A DNA stretch of 37,283 nucleotides from Lachnospiraceae bacterium (GCA_017938485.1 JAGBBM010000075.1:1-37283); one strand, 5' to 3'; positions 14,781 through 23,348 are shown, counted from the stretch's first letter. The notes: generated from the sequence alone by a model not told the origin. Numbers and translations are program-made.

Positions 14781-15835
14781 GTGATACATTAATGACATAC
14801 GATATGCTACAAACCATTGCAGATAATCCGGAGATTAATTTGACTGCGGAAGATATTGTTTTGGTAGATAAATATGCCAGCGAGATTGATCTTAAAAATG
14901 CTACGGCAGTTATTACATATGGTGCAGATATTCAAACAAAATTATCTGAACTTTCTGGTAGTATGCTTACAAGCATGAATACTCAGGATATAGATGATAT
15001 AGGTGACACATTAGATGAGACAATAGGATATCTTAGGAGTATTGAGGAGGAAGAGGGAAAGTTTACCCTATTTAAGAAAAAGAAAGAGCTTTCTATGCGT
15101 ACTAGATATAGAGAAGCTGAGAAAAATATAGACAAGGTTACTAATTCTCTTAGAGAACATCAGGTACGTCTTATGAAGGACTGTGCTATGCTAGACCAGA
15201 TGTATCAGATGAATATAACCTATTTTAAAGAGCTTAATATAATGATTGCTGCAGGTAAGAAAAAACTTGAAGACTGTAAGCTGGTGGAGCTTCCTGCTTT
15301 GGAGCAAAAGGCAATTTCTTCAGGTCTTGCTCAGGATGCTCAGGCTTGCAATGATTTTAAGACTCAGATGGATAGACTTGAAAAGAAGATATACGAGCTT
15401 GAGCTTACAAGAAGTATATCCCTTCAGTCAGCACCACAGATTAGACTTATTCAGTCCAATCAGGCAACTATGGCGGAGAAGGTTCAATCAACCTTGCTTA
15501 ATACTATTCCTCTTTGGAAGAATCAGGTGGTTCTTGCTCTTGGTATGGAGCATACAAAGCAGGCGGCTAAGGCAGATGCAGAGATTAGTGCTATGACTAA
15601 CAAATTACTTCTTAAGAATGCGGAGACTCTTAAGCTTTCATCTGCCCAGACAGCTCAGGCTGCAAATAGAGGATTTGTAGATGTTTCTACCCTTGATGCT
15701 ACCAATAAGCTCCTTATAGAAAGCTTGGATGAGGTGGCTCGTATCAAAGCGGAAGGTCAGGCAAAGAGAAGTGTGGCAGAGCTTGAACTGGTTCGTATTG
15801 ATGAGGAGATGAAGAAGAGATTGCAGGGGATGTAG
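14777..15835 (+). CDS. TelA family (toxic anion resistance) protein
   Basis: A 352-residue, mostly helical protein. It follows the TelA family: an early L.ELSGSMLTSMNTQDIDDIGDTLDETIGYLRSI region, KFTLFKKKKELSMRTRYREAEKNIDKV, a central LDQMYQMNITYFKELN, and the distinctive NTIPLWKNQVVLALGMEHTKQA before a helical tail. TelA proteins were named from tellurite resistance in some bacteria and belong to the Ter/stress gene network; their chemistry is unknown. Translation starts at a TTG whose last two bases open the TGA of the previous gene, after AGGAGGAAG, so it is coupled to the vWA-like gene. It has no membrane segment. Confidence 0.88.
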   Translation: MSDTLMTYDMLQTIADNPEINLTAEDIVLVDKYASEIDLKNATAVITYGADIQTKLSELSGSMLTSMNTQDIDDIGDTLDETIGYLRSIEEEEGKFTLFKKKKELSMRTRYREAEKNIDKVTNSLREHQVRLMKDCAMLDQMYQMNITYFKELNIMIAAGKKKLEDCKLVELPALEQKAISSGLAQDAQACNDFKTQMDRLEKKIYELELTRSISLQSAPQIRLIQSNQATMAEKVQSTLLNTIPLWKNQVVLALGMEHTKQAAKADAEISAMTNKLLLKNAETLKLSSAQTAQAANRGFVDVSTLDATNKLLIESLDEVARIKAEGQAKRSVAELELVRIDEEMKKRLQGM

Positions 15836-15949
15836 TCGTTTTGTGCAATACATATAAACATCAGTATTTTTTGTGACGATATATTACTTAGTATGAGAAA
15901 GCAGGGAAGCGTTATTAGTTAGGTTTGTATAATCAAGGAGGATTATAAT

Positions 15950-17011
15950 ATGGGTAAGATATCAGGTATAAATGATAACAGTGGCATGGTGACCGTAAAT
16001 GCGGGTAAGATGTTCGGTCAAAACAATATACTTGCTGGAGATAATAACAAAGATAAAAAGACTGTTTTTGGAGGTGGGCTAAATCCAAATCATGACAGTA
16101 TTTTTGCAAAAAAAGAAAGGGCAAAAAAGGAAGCGTTGAAGATTCTTACTAATGTTATGGAATCGGATTTAAAAACTGATGAACAGCAGGCAAGGCGCTT
16201 GAAGAATATCAGTGATATGGAGCGAGAGAATGAAGCAGGGAAGTTAGGCCTTTTGGATTTGGATGCAAGAGAAAAGGATTTGATGGAGGAGTACGGAATA
16301 ACTTATGACAGCGAAGAGTACAAGGACTTAGAGTTAATTCGTCGAGCTACCAATAAGAAAGATCCTTTAGCAAGATTTAATTTTAATGAAGATGAAAAGT
16401 CCAGATATGAGGCAATAAAGGAAAAAGGCTACACGGATTTTCAGACCAGAGCTCTTGAAATTGATGTTGAAAGAGACAGTATAAAGCAGGATATGCAGGA
16501 TAATGCCATGGACATCAAGAAGGAAGAGGCAGAATATGAGTTTACCGAGGAGTCTCTTCTTAGAAACACACCTATGACAGAGGCAAGAGCCCAGTCAGAA
16601 GCTATACTCGAGGCTGCAAGTCAGGATGTAATCGCTGCTCTTTATAACGAGGCAAAGGAAAATATCGATAAGAAAGCTGAAGAAGAGCAGGAAAAGCAAA
16701 AGAAGGTATCTGAGGAGAAAAAAGCCCAGGAAAAAGAAGATGCAGAGAGAGAACTTAAAGAACTGGAAAGAGAACTTATGCTTCAGGAGGCACAGGATAA
16801 GGGTAAGGCAAAATTAGCCCAGCAGGAAGCAAGGGCAAAATCTAGCGAGCAAGTGTCTTTGGATGGAGTTTTAAGCGAGGATATGTATTCTGCCATTGGT
16901 GCAGATAATTATGGAAATGTTGTGGCGGAGCAACAGATTAGCAAACTCCTTGATAAGATGAACCTTTTAAAAGAAGACATAAAAGGTATAACAGTGGATG
17001 ACACAGTTTAA
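15950..17011 (+). CDS. Charged coiled-coil protein, unknown
   Basis: A 353-residue protein. A Gly/Asn-rich start (about 1-45) is followed by long charged helices, strongest at about 240-300 where Glu, Lys, Ala and Gln dominate (EEEQEKQKKVSEEKKAQEKE). There is no signal peptide or membrane helix. I do not recognise the family. It follows the TelA gene by 114 bp with its own strong site AAGGAGG, so it may have its own promoter. Both it and the ATPase carry coiled coils, so direct contact is plausible. It could be a scaffold of the cluster. Confidence 0.7.
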   Translation: MGKISGINDNSGMVTVNAGKMFGQNNILAGDNNKDKKTVFGGGLNPNHDSIFAKKERAKKEALKILTNVMESDLKTDEQQARRLKNISDMERENEAGKLGLLDLDAREKDLMEEYGITYDSEEYKDLELIRRATNKKDPLARFNFNEDEKSRYEAIKEKGYTDFQTRALEIDVERDSIKQDMQDNAMDIKKEEAEYEFTEESLLRNTPMTEARAQSEAILEAASQDVIAALYNEAKENIDKKAEEEQEKQKKVSEEKKAQEKEDAERELKELERELMLQEAQDKGKAKLAQQEARAKSSEQVSLDGVLSEDMYSAIGADNYGNVVAEQQISKLLDKMNLLKEDIKGITVDDTV

Positions 17012-17065
17012 AATATAATTGTGAAAAAATGTGAAATATAATAAAAAACTAAAAGAATATATTAG

Positions 17066-17154
17066 AACCCTCTTTTGTATATGGCAAAAAATGCCGATAT
17101 ATATTCTAGCGTGAAGTGCACGTGAAAATATATTATACCAAGGAGGGTTTTTTT
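17066..17154 (+). promoter_or_regulatory. Structured leader with buried ribosome site
   Basis: The sequence folds as a three-way junction. P1 pairs AACCCTCTTTTGTATA (17066-17081) with TATACCAAGGAGGGTT (17134-17149), 16 bp with one mismatch and one G-T. Inside are GGCA-AAAAA-TGCC and a longer hairpin ATATATT..CGTG-AAGTG-CACG..AATATAT. The 3' side of P1 holds the whole ribosome site AAGGAGGG and is followed by seven T, so P1 looks like a terminator and a translation block at once. This is the design of a riboswitch, thermosensor or attenuator. It does not match a riboswitch class I know. Confidence 0.6.
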
Positions 17155-17158
17155 ACTA

Positions 17159-18358
17159 ATGGATGCACTTGAAAAATTTTTAGACTCAATTCTTGAGCAG
17201 GTTCCAAACTTTATTTATGCAATTGTTTTACTTATAATTGCGTTTATTGCAGCTAAGATTGTGAAATCTTTAGTTACAAAGCTTCTTAAAGCTGTTAAGG
17301 CAGAGGCTTTCTTAAGCAAGCTTGGTGTTAAAGACACAGCTACAAACAGTTCTATCGAATTTGTTGCTAAGCTGGCTTACTTTGTAACTTTCTTATTGTT
17401 CTTACCAGGCGTATTAGACAAGATTGGTATGCAAAGCGTTTCATCACCTATCACTAATATGGTAGATTCATTCTTAGGATTTATTCCAAAACTTGTTTCA
17501 GCTGGTATCATTGTAGCAGTTGGTATTTTTGTTGCTAACATCGTTAAGGAGCTTCTCGTTCCTGTACTTAAGGCACTTAAGGTTGATTCTCTTCAGGAGA
17601 AGGCTGGTATTGCAGCAGCTGAGACTACAACATTCTCAAGTGTTATTGCAAATGCAGTATATGGCTTAATTATCTTAGTAGTAGTTACTTCAGCTCTTGA
17701 TAAACTTGAAATCGCAGCTATTTCAGGTCCAGCAAATGACATTGTTGCTACTATCTTTAGTGTAATTCCTGACTTACTTTTAGCAATCATTATCATTGCA
17801 TTAGGTATCTTTATTGCAAAGCTTGTTGCTACATTATTACAGAGCCTTCTTGCAAGTGTTGGTGCAGATTCTCTCATCGAGAAGGTTACTGGAAATGCAT
17901 CAAACAAGGTATCTCTTTCAAAGTTAATCAGCTCAGTAGTACAGTATGTATTAGTTATTATGTTCCTTGTACAGGGTATAAATGTACTTAAGCTTCCAGT
18001 ATTAACTGGTGTTGGTTCTTCAATTATCGGTTATATGCCAGCAGTACTCAGCGTGGTACTTATCGTTGCAATTGGTGTATTTGCAGCAAATACTGCAGAG
18101 ACTGCAATTGCTAAGAAGTTCCCAGAAGCTAAGGCTGGTGCTCTTGCTACAAAGGTTGCAATTTATGTACTTGTAGGTTTCCTTTCATTAAGCCAGTTAG
18201 GTGTAGCTACAGCTATGGTTGAAACTACATTCATCTTAATCATCGCAGCTATCTGTGTTGCATTTGCAATTGCATTTGGTGTAGGTGGACGTACTTTCGC
18301 AGCAAATACACTTGACAAAGTTGAGAAGAAAATCGAGAATAAAGAGACTGAAAATTAA
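17159..18358 (+). CDS. CmpX-like TM-helix repeat membrane protein
   Basis: A 399-residue membrane protein of about nine or ten helices. It is built from repeats of the conserved TM-helix unit seen in mechanosensitive-channel relatives (CmpX type): for example SFLGFIPKLVSAGIIVAVGI then VDSLQEKAGI, TIFSVIPDLLLAIIIIALGI then ADSLIEKVTG, and a third copy SIIGYMPAVLSVVLIVAIGV. Each unit has a helix, VA(K/N)-type loop and a short amphipathic piece. No MscS beta-domain follows. It probably forms a channel or helps osmotic adaptation. It has its own structured leader and terminator and is not clearly part of the TelA cluster. Confidence 0.8.
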   Translation: MDALEKFLDSILEQVPNFIYAIVLLIIAFIAAKIVKSLVTKLLKAVKAEAFLSKLGVKDTATNSSIEFVAKLAYFVTFLLFLPGVLDKIGMQSVSSPITNMVDSFLGFIPKLVSAGIIVAVGIFVANIVKELLVPVLKALKVDSLQEKAGIAAAETTTFSSVIANAVYGLIILVVVTSALDKLEIAAISGPANDIVATIFSVIPDLLLAIIIIALGIFIAKLVATLLQSLLASVGADSLIEKVTGNASNKVSLSKLISSVVQYVLVIMFLVQGINVLKLPVLTGVGSSIIGYMPAVLSVVLIVAIGVFAANTAETAIAKKFPEAKAGALATKVAIYVLVGFLSLSQLGVATAMVETTFILIIAAICVAFAIAFGVGGRTFAANTLDKVEKKIENKETEN

Positions 18359-18378
18359 TCAGAGCTTGGATTCAAAAG

Positions 18379-18412
18379 ATAGGTCATTGCTTAGGCAGTG
18401 ACCTATTTTTTT
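18379..18412 (+). terminator. Terminator of CmpX-like gene
   Basis: A 12-bp stem ATAGGTCATTGC / GCAGTGACCTAT with loop TTAG is followed by a T run. Confidence 0.88.
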
Positions 18413-18509
18413 AAAAAGAAATCACCATTGAAACTAAAATCAACCTTGCTATGCTATGGGTTTTAATTTATAATATATGTATGTGTACTTTACTAAGGAG
18501 GAAACGAAT

Positions 18510-18698
18510 ATGTTTACAAAAGAAGAGTTAATTGCTATGCGTAAGAGAACTGGCATGAACAGAAGACAGTTTGCAGAGTATTTTGGTATTCCATACAGAA
18601 CTGTTCAGGACTGGGAGCTTGGCAACCGTAAGATGACAGATTATCTCTACCGCCTTATAGCTTACAAGCTTGAGATGGAGAAGATGTACAAAGAGTAG
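18510..18698 (+). CDS. Small HTH (XRE-like) protein
   Basis: A 62-residue protein that is little more than one helix-turn-helix: ELIAMRKRTGMNRRQFAEYFGIPYRTVQDWELGNRKMTDYLYRLI. The start is the ATG at 18510 after AAGGAGG; the longer in-frame reading from 18477 lacks a ribosome site. Such proteins are common in Lachnospiraceae as regulators or antitoxin-like parts, but no toxin gene is beside it. It is a monocistronic gene ending at the edge of the large palindrome. Confidence 0.75.
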   Translation: MFTKEELIAMRKRTGMNRRQFAEYFGIPYRTVQDWELGNRKMTDYLYRLIAYKLEMEKMYKE

Positions 18699-18720
18699 GC
18701 ACTCCGCCTACTCTTTTTTT
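18692..18720 (+). terminator. Terminator of small HTH gene
   Basis: AGAGTAGGC / GCCTACTCT with loop ACTCC and seven T, overlapping the stop codon. Part of it is also the outermost arm of the palindrome 18701-19118. Confidence 0.85.
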
Positions 18721-19118
18721 GCAAAAACTTCTCCTATATCCCCCGACAGCTTTCCTCTTACTAGGGATATAAATAGGGCATGTAAAAAACACGCTTTCGC
18801 TCGTCTCACTACGCAGGAGTACTAAGGTTCTTGGCTGGTATAATATATGGGGTATAAGAAAACCGTTTGAACACGCGGGCACTTAGCTAAAAAATATAGG
18901 ATGTAGATATAATCTACATCCTATATTTTTTGCTTAGTACCCTTGCGTGTGAGACGAACGAGAGTGAGTTTTCTACATACCCCATATATTATACCAGCCA
19001 AGAACCTAAGGACTCGCGTGTTCAAACGGTTTTTTTATGCCCTATTTATATCCCTAGTAAGAGGAAAGCTGTCGGGGGGATAGGGGGTGGCTATTCCTTT
19101 AAAAAGGGTAGGCGGAGT
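18701..19118. repeat. 418-bp nested palindrome between convergent genes
   Basis: There are four levels of inverted repeat. The outermost arms are 18701-18718 with 19101-19118 (one mismatch), then 18738-18781 with 19037-19081 (44-45 bp, one indel), then 18825-18855 with 18977-19007 (31 bp, perfect). The centre is a perfect 20-bp stem, 18889-18908 with 18912-18931, around a 3-nt loop. The blocks on either side of the 31-bp arm are also shared between the halves but in exchanged positions (18782-18824 matches 18932-18975; 18856-18886 matches 19008-19036). No gene lies inside. It may be a MITE-like or REP-like element that also ends transcription from both sides. Confidence 0.85.
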
Positions 19119-19120
19119 GA

Positions 19121-19798
19121 TTAGTCTTCTACAAGTCTTAAGCCAGCTGTATCTGTAACTGGGAGGGAGAAGACTATTGCCTTGGCCTTGCTACCAGGGC
19201 CTGCATCTTTCATAATGGCCTGCATAATATCATTCTTGCCGGAAGTTTTGGTTACAATGAAGATGATTTCCTTTTCTGCGGCAAGGGAAACACCCATAAA
19301 TTTTTCTGCAATTTCCATACCGGTTCCTTTGGCATGGATAACAGTACCTCCGTAAGCACCTGCACCTCTTGCAGCATCCATAATTAAGTTAGTATATCCT
19401 TGTTCTGCTATAACAATAATTAACTGATGGTTAGTGTCTTTCAATGTGGATTCCTCCCCTTTACTATAATCTTCTTTTTCTAAAAGGAACTGTAAAGCCT
19501 TTTTGCCACCTATACTGCTTAAAGGTATGGTGAAGGCAATTCCACCGCCAGGAGCGTCGATTTGAAGCTCTCTTTGGAGTTTCTTTTTTGTGTCTGTCCA
19601 GGTGTCTTCTTCTAAGACAGAAAAGGCAACTGCTTTTTCGTTTGATTCCAGTCCAAGATAATCTAGGATGTCATTGGCAACTGTGCCAAGCCCCAAGGTT
19701 ACAAACATAACATGTTGACCGTTGGCTTGGTATAGCTCCAAATACTGTGGAGCTTTCTTTCTATCTACAATTGTAGTCATTAAATATAAATTTCCCAT
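19121..19798 (-). CDS. Double P-II domain signalling protein
   Basis: A 225-residue protein with two P-II-like halves: one from MGNLYLMTTIVDRKKAPQYLEL to about 105, the second from HQLIIVIAEQGYTNLIMDAARGAGAYGGTVIHAKGTG on. The second half shows the P-II pattern best (GAGAYGGTVIHAKG, FIVTKTSGKNDIMQAI). P-II proteins sense 2-oxoglutarate, adenine nucleotides or other small molecules and control membrane transporters. It lies 21 bp after a DUF1538 membrane-protein gene, so it probably regulates that protein. A tandem fused P-II is less usual than the single-domain trimer. Confidence 0.85.
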   Translation of the reverse strand: MGNLYLMTTIVDRKKAPQYLELYQANGQHVMFVTLGLGTVANDILDYLGLESNEKAVAFSVLEEDTWTDTKKKLQRELQIDAPGGGIAFTIPLSSIGGKKALQFLLEKEDYSKGEESTLKDTNHQLIIVIAEQGYTNLIMDAARGAGAYGGTVIHAKGTGMEIAEKFMGVSLAAEKEIIFIVTKTSGKNDIMQAIMKDAGPGSKAKAIVFSLPVTDTAGLRLVED

Positions 19799-19819
19799 AT
19801 TGACCTCATTTCTAAGCTA

Positions 19820-21361
19820 TTAGAGCTCGATGATTTCCATATCGTCGTAAATATCTGGAACTGTAACCATTTGTGCTTCGTTTTCTCTGTGGAGCTTTGA
19901 CTCCTTGACTTTGAATATAACACCCATTATTTGAATTGTGATAAGAGGTGTCATAGCTACCATAGCTACAATGCCGAAGGCATCAGTGATTATATTGCCT
20001 CCTAGAGCCTCACAGGCACCCATGGCAAATGGGAGGAGGAAGGTTGCAGTCATAGGGCCTGATGCAACACCACCGGAGTCAAAGGCAATAGCTGTAAAAA
20101 TCTTTGGCACAAAGAAAGTAAGTATAAGGGCTATTGCATATCCAGGAATGAGGAACCAAAGGATAGATATGCCAGTAAGTACTCTTGTCATAGCAAGACC
20201 TACAGAGGCAGCAACACCTATGGATAAACTCATACCCATAGCCTTTGCGGATATAGCTCCAGAAGTGATTTCTTCAACCTGTTTTGTAAGTACAAATACA
20301 GCTGGCTCAGCACGAACTATGAAGTAACCGATAATCATACCTATAGGAACAATTATCCAGACATAGGAAAGACCTGCCATAGTCTGACCAAGGAAGTTAC
20401 CGGCAGGCATAAAGCCAACATTAACACCGGTTAAGAACAGTACTAAACCTATGTATGTGTATATTAAACCAATACCAATCTTAATTAGAGTACGCTTGTT
20501 TATATCCCTTGATATGATTTGGAATAATCCGAAAAAGACAAGGATAGGTAAAAGTGACATGGCGATTTCTTTTGTGTAAGTTGGAAATTCAACTGCAAAT
20601 AGGTGCCACAAATCAACAGTGTTATCAATTACAGGTATTGATTCGGAAACTTGTTCTGTAGACTCTGGTTTATAAATCATACCAAGGATAAGAACTGCAA
20701 GGATAGGGCCTATGGAACACATGGAAACCAGACCAAAACTATCGTCCTCTGCATGCTTATCGTTACGGATAGCAGCGATACCGATACCAAAAGCTATGAT
20801 AAATGGAACTGTCATGGGTCCTGTTGTAACACCACCGGAATCAAAGGAAACAGCAAGAAAGTCTGCTGGTACAAAGGCTGCTAGCACAAATATTATTATG
20901 TAGAAAAATACTAAAAGATGAGCTAGGGTAATGCTAAAAAGCATACGCAGAATTGCAATTACTAAAAAAACTGCCACACCTAAGGCTACAGCTAAAATTA
21001 GTGTAAGATTAGGGATGGATGGAACCTGTTCTGCTAAAACCTGAAGGTCAGGCTCTGAGATAGTAATGATAAATCCCATGATAAAGCTTATAGCAATGAT
21101 TAAGAATAGATTCTTGGATTTGGTTATGATGGTTCCTGTTCGCTCTCCCATAGGAGTCATAGAAAGTTCTACACCTACGTTAAAAAACAACATACCCACT
21201 ATAAGGAGGGCTGCTCCAATCAGGAATGTCATTAAAATACTAGGTGGAATAGGTGCTATGGTAAAGCACAGAAAAAGAACAATTAAAAGTATAGGAAAGA
21301 CTGCTTTGAGAGTCTCATTTAGTTTTTCTTTGAATTTAGATTTTATTTTAAATGTGTTCAA
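19820..21361 (-). CDS. DUF1538 membrane protein, two repeats
   Basis: A 513-residue protein with about a dozen membrane helices. It is an internal duplication: both halves carry the same signature, SFDSGGVTTGPMTVPFIIAFG (near 170) and AFDSGGVASGPMTATFLLPFA (near 425), each preceded by long hydrophobic helices. This is the DUF1538 family of unknown transport function; the SGGVxxGPM loops look like a substrate or ion site in an inverted or tandem repeat fold. The start is a TTG at 21361, with AAAGG about 12 bp upstream. The P-II protein follows in the same operon. Transport under P-II control is inferred. Confidence 0.85.
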   Translation of the reverse strand: MNTFKIKSKFKEKLNETLKAVFPILLIVLFLCFTIAPIPPSILMTFLIGAALLIVGMLFFNVGVELSMTPMGERTGTIITKSKNLFLIIAISFIMGFIITISEPDLQVLAEQVPSIPNLTLILAVALGVAVFLVIAILRMLFSITLAHLLVFFYIIIFVLAAFVPADFLAVSFDSGGVTTGPMTVPFIIAFGIGIAAIRNDKHAEDDSFGLVSMCSIGPILAVLILGMIYKPESTEQVSESIPVIDNTVDLWHLFAVEFPTYTKEIAMSLLPILVFFGLFQIISRDINKRTLIKIGIGLIYTYIGLVLFLTGVNVGFMPAGNFLGQTMAGLSYVWIIVPIGMIIGYFIVRAEPAVFVLTKQVEEITSGAISAKAMGMSLSIGVAASVGLAMTRVLTGISILWFLIPGYAIALILTFFVPKIFTAIAFDSGGVASGPMTATFLLPFAMGACEALGGNIITDAFGIVAMVAMTPLITIQIMGVIFKVKESKLHRENEAQMVTVPDIYDDMEIIEL

Positions 21362-21455
21362 TAATACAATGCGCCTTTCGTTTAAGTATATAATTCAGTA
21401 TAACATTATACATGTTAAATTTGTATGTTTTTTAAAAAAAATGATAAAAAATTTC

Positions 21456-21484
21456 TTGTTAATATAAGATGAGAATTATATAAT
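21456..21484 (+). promoter_or_regulatory. Promoter of phenylacetate-CoA ligase operon
   Basis: TTGTTA, a 17-bp spacer and TATAAT, 52 bp before the ATG at 21537, which has ribosome site AAAGGAG. Confidence 0.65.
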
Positions 21485-21536
21485 AATTATTAGGTTATTT
21501 TCGTGACTTAAAAATATTTCATAAAGGAGAATTAAA

Positions 21537-22844
21537 ATGGCAAAGAGATACTATCAGCCGGAGATTGAAACCATGCCGGTAGACCAGATTAAAGCACTCC
21601 AAAGCGAGCGACTTGTTAAGCAGGTAAAACATGTTTGGGACAATGTTCCATATTACCGTGCGAAGATGGAAGAAAAGGGTGTTACTCCAGATGACATCAA
21701 GGGTATTGAAGACTTACATAAGCTCCCATTCTTAACTAAGGATGATCTTAGAGAAGCATATCCATATGGACTTCTTGCGAAGCCACTTAAGGATTGTGTT
21801 CGTATACAGTCAACCAGTGGTACAACTGGAAAACGAGTTGTTGCATTCTATACTCAGCACGATATAGATTTATGGGAAGATTGCTGTGCTAGAGCACTTA
21901 CTGCAGTAGGAGCTACTGATGAGGATGTAGTACAGGTATCTTACGGTTATGGACTTTTCACTGGTGGTCCTGGACTTAACGGTGGTTCCCACAAGGTGGG
22001 ATGTCTTACAGTTCCTACATCATCAGGTAATACGGAAAGACAGATTCAATTTATGACAGACCTTGGCTCAACAGTTCTTTGCTGTACTCCTTCATATGCT
22101 GCATATCTTGCAGAGTCTATCGAAGAGAGAGGCGTTAAGGATGAGATTAAGCTTAAGGCTGGTATCTTTGGTGCAGAGGCATGGACAGAGGAGATGCGTC
22201 ATGACATCGAGGAAAAGCTTGGCATTAAGGCATATGATATCTATGGATTGACTGAGAGCTCAGGTCCTGGAGTATCCTTCGAGTGTGAGGAACAGACAGG
22301 TATGCACATTAACGAAGACCACTTCATCGCAGAGATTATCAATCCTGAGACTGGTGAGGTTCTTCCAGAGGGTGAGAAGGGTGAGCTTGTATTTACAAGT
22401 ATTACTAAGGAAGCATTCCCACTTCTTAGATACAGAACTAAAGACCTTTGTATCTTATCAAGAAAGCCTTGTTCATGTGGTAGAACACATATTAAGATGC
22501 GTAAGCCTATGGGACGTAGCGATGACATGCTCATCATCCGTGGTGTAAATGTATTCCCATCACAGATTGAGACAGTTCTCCTCAACGAGGGTATGACTCC
22601 AAACTATCAGATTATCGTAGATAGAAAGAATAATACTGATACATTTGATATTAATGTTGAGATGAGTCAGGAGATGTTCTCAGATAACTTGGCAGAGGTT
22701 ACTGCTAAGGAGAAGCAGCTTGTTGCATCTCTTAAGGCTATGCTCGGTATTCAGGCTAAGGTTCACCTTGTTGCACCTAAGTCTATTACTAGAAGTGAGG
22801 GTAAGGCAGTAAGAGTTATCGATAAGAGAAAGCTCTACGACTAA
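21537..22844 (+). CDS. paaK: Phenylacetate-CoA ligase
   Basis: A 435-residue adenylate-forming enzyme, full length for the PaaK family. It has the AMP-binding P-loop QSTSGTTGKRVV (near 96), YGYGLFTGG, the YGLTESSGPG motif (near 237) and YRTKDL with the hinge region. A CxCGRTHIK segment (CSCGRTH) is typical of the family. The reaction is ATP-dependent activation of phenylacetate or a related aryl acid to its CoA thioester. In gut Clostridia this gene pairs with an ACT protein, as here, and often with indolepyruvate oxidoreductase, so it may serve aromatic amino-acid breakdown. Confidence 0.93.
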   Translation: MAKRYYQPEIETMPVDQIKALQSERLVKQVKHVWDNVPYYRAKMEEKGVTPDDIKGIEDLHKLPFLTKDDLREAYPYGLLAKPLKDCVRIQSTSGTTGKRVVAFYTQHDIDLWEDCCARALTAVGATDEDVVQVSYGYGLFTGGPGLNGGSHKVGCLTVPTSSGNTERQIQFMTDLGSTVLCCTPSYAAYLAESIEERGVKDEIKLKAGIFGAEAWTEEMRHDIEEKLGIKAYDIYGLTESSGPGVSFECEEQTGMHINEDHFIAEIINPETGEVLPEGEKGELVFTSITKEAFPLLRYRTKDLCILSRKPCSCGRTHIKMRKPMGRSDDMLIIRGVNVFPSQIETVLLNEGMTPNYQIIVDRKNNTDTFDINVEMSQEMFSDNLAEVTAKEKQLVASLKAMLGIQAKVHLVAPKSITRSEGKAVRVIDKRKLYD

Positions 22845-22865
22845 TTATAAAGGGAGGTTATTAGT

Positions 22866-23297
22866 ATGGCAGTTAAGCAGATTTCCGTATTTGTTGAAAA
22901 TAAAAGTGGTGGACTTGCAGATATCACTAAAGCAATTTCAGATGCAAATGTAAATATCAGAGCACTTTCACTTTCAGAGGCTACAGATTTTGGTGTACTT
23001 AGACTTATAGTAGATGATGTATTTGCAGCCGGAAATGCACTCAAAGAGAGTGGACATATTTACAATATTACTGAGGTTCTTGCAGTTGCAGGAGAGGATA
23101 AGCCAGGAAGTATCACTAAGATATACACTGTTCTTGCTGAGGCTGGTATGAGCCTTGAGTATGCGTATGCATTCTTTGCTAAGAGTCAGGAAAAAGCTAT
23201 TATGATTATCAAGGTTGCGGATAGACTTGCAGCTAAGAAGGTTCTTAAGGAAGCTGGAATTTCTCTTGTTAAGGAAGAAGAGATAGCTAAGTTATAA
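22866..23297 (+). CDS. Tandem ACT-domain protein
   Basis: A 143-residue protein of two ACT domains: AVKQISVFVENKSGGLADITKAI and LAVAGEDKPGSITKIYTVLAEAGMSLEYAY. Both carry the G-L or G-S turn used for amino-acid binding. It lies 21 bp after paaK and shares its promoter. ACT proteins sense amino acids; this one probably tunes or follows aromatic amino-acid metabolism with PaaK, as inferred from the conserved pairing. Confidence 0.9.
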   Translation: MAVKQISVFVENKSGGLADITKAISDANVNIRALSLSEATDFGVLRLIVDDVFAAGNALKESGHIYNITEVLAVAGEDKPGSITKIYTVLAEAGMSLEYAYAFFAKSQEKAIMIIKVADRLAAKKVLKEAGISLVKEEEIAKL

Positions 23298-23315
23298 ATA
23301 TATATTGGTTAGATT

Positions 23316-23346
23316 ATACCGCTTGCTTGGGCAGGCGGTATTTTTT
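23316..23346 (+). terminator. Terminator of paaK-ACT operon
   Basis: An 11-bp stem ATACCGCTTGC / GCAGGCGGTAT with loop TTGG and a run of six T. Confidence 0.9.
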
Positions 23347-23348
23347 GC

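Noticed and set aside
17019-17042. TTGTGA and TATAAT as promoter of the CmpX-like gene
   Set aside because: The spacing is only 12 bp, too short for a sigma-A promoter; the TATAAT alone may still be used with another -35.
18825-19007. Invertible promoter between the 31-bp inverted arms
   Set aside because: The neighbouring genes are convergent, so nothing reads outward from the segment, and no recombinase gene is adjacent. A terminator or MITE-like origin is simpler.
19938-21467. Several plus-strand open frames opposite the DUF1538 gene
   Set aside because: They mirror the membrane-protein codons, and no ribosome sites or family motifs are visible.
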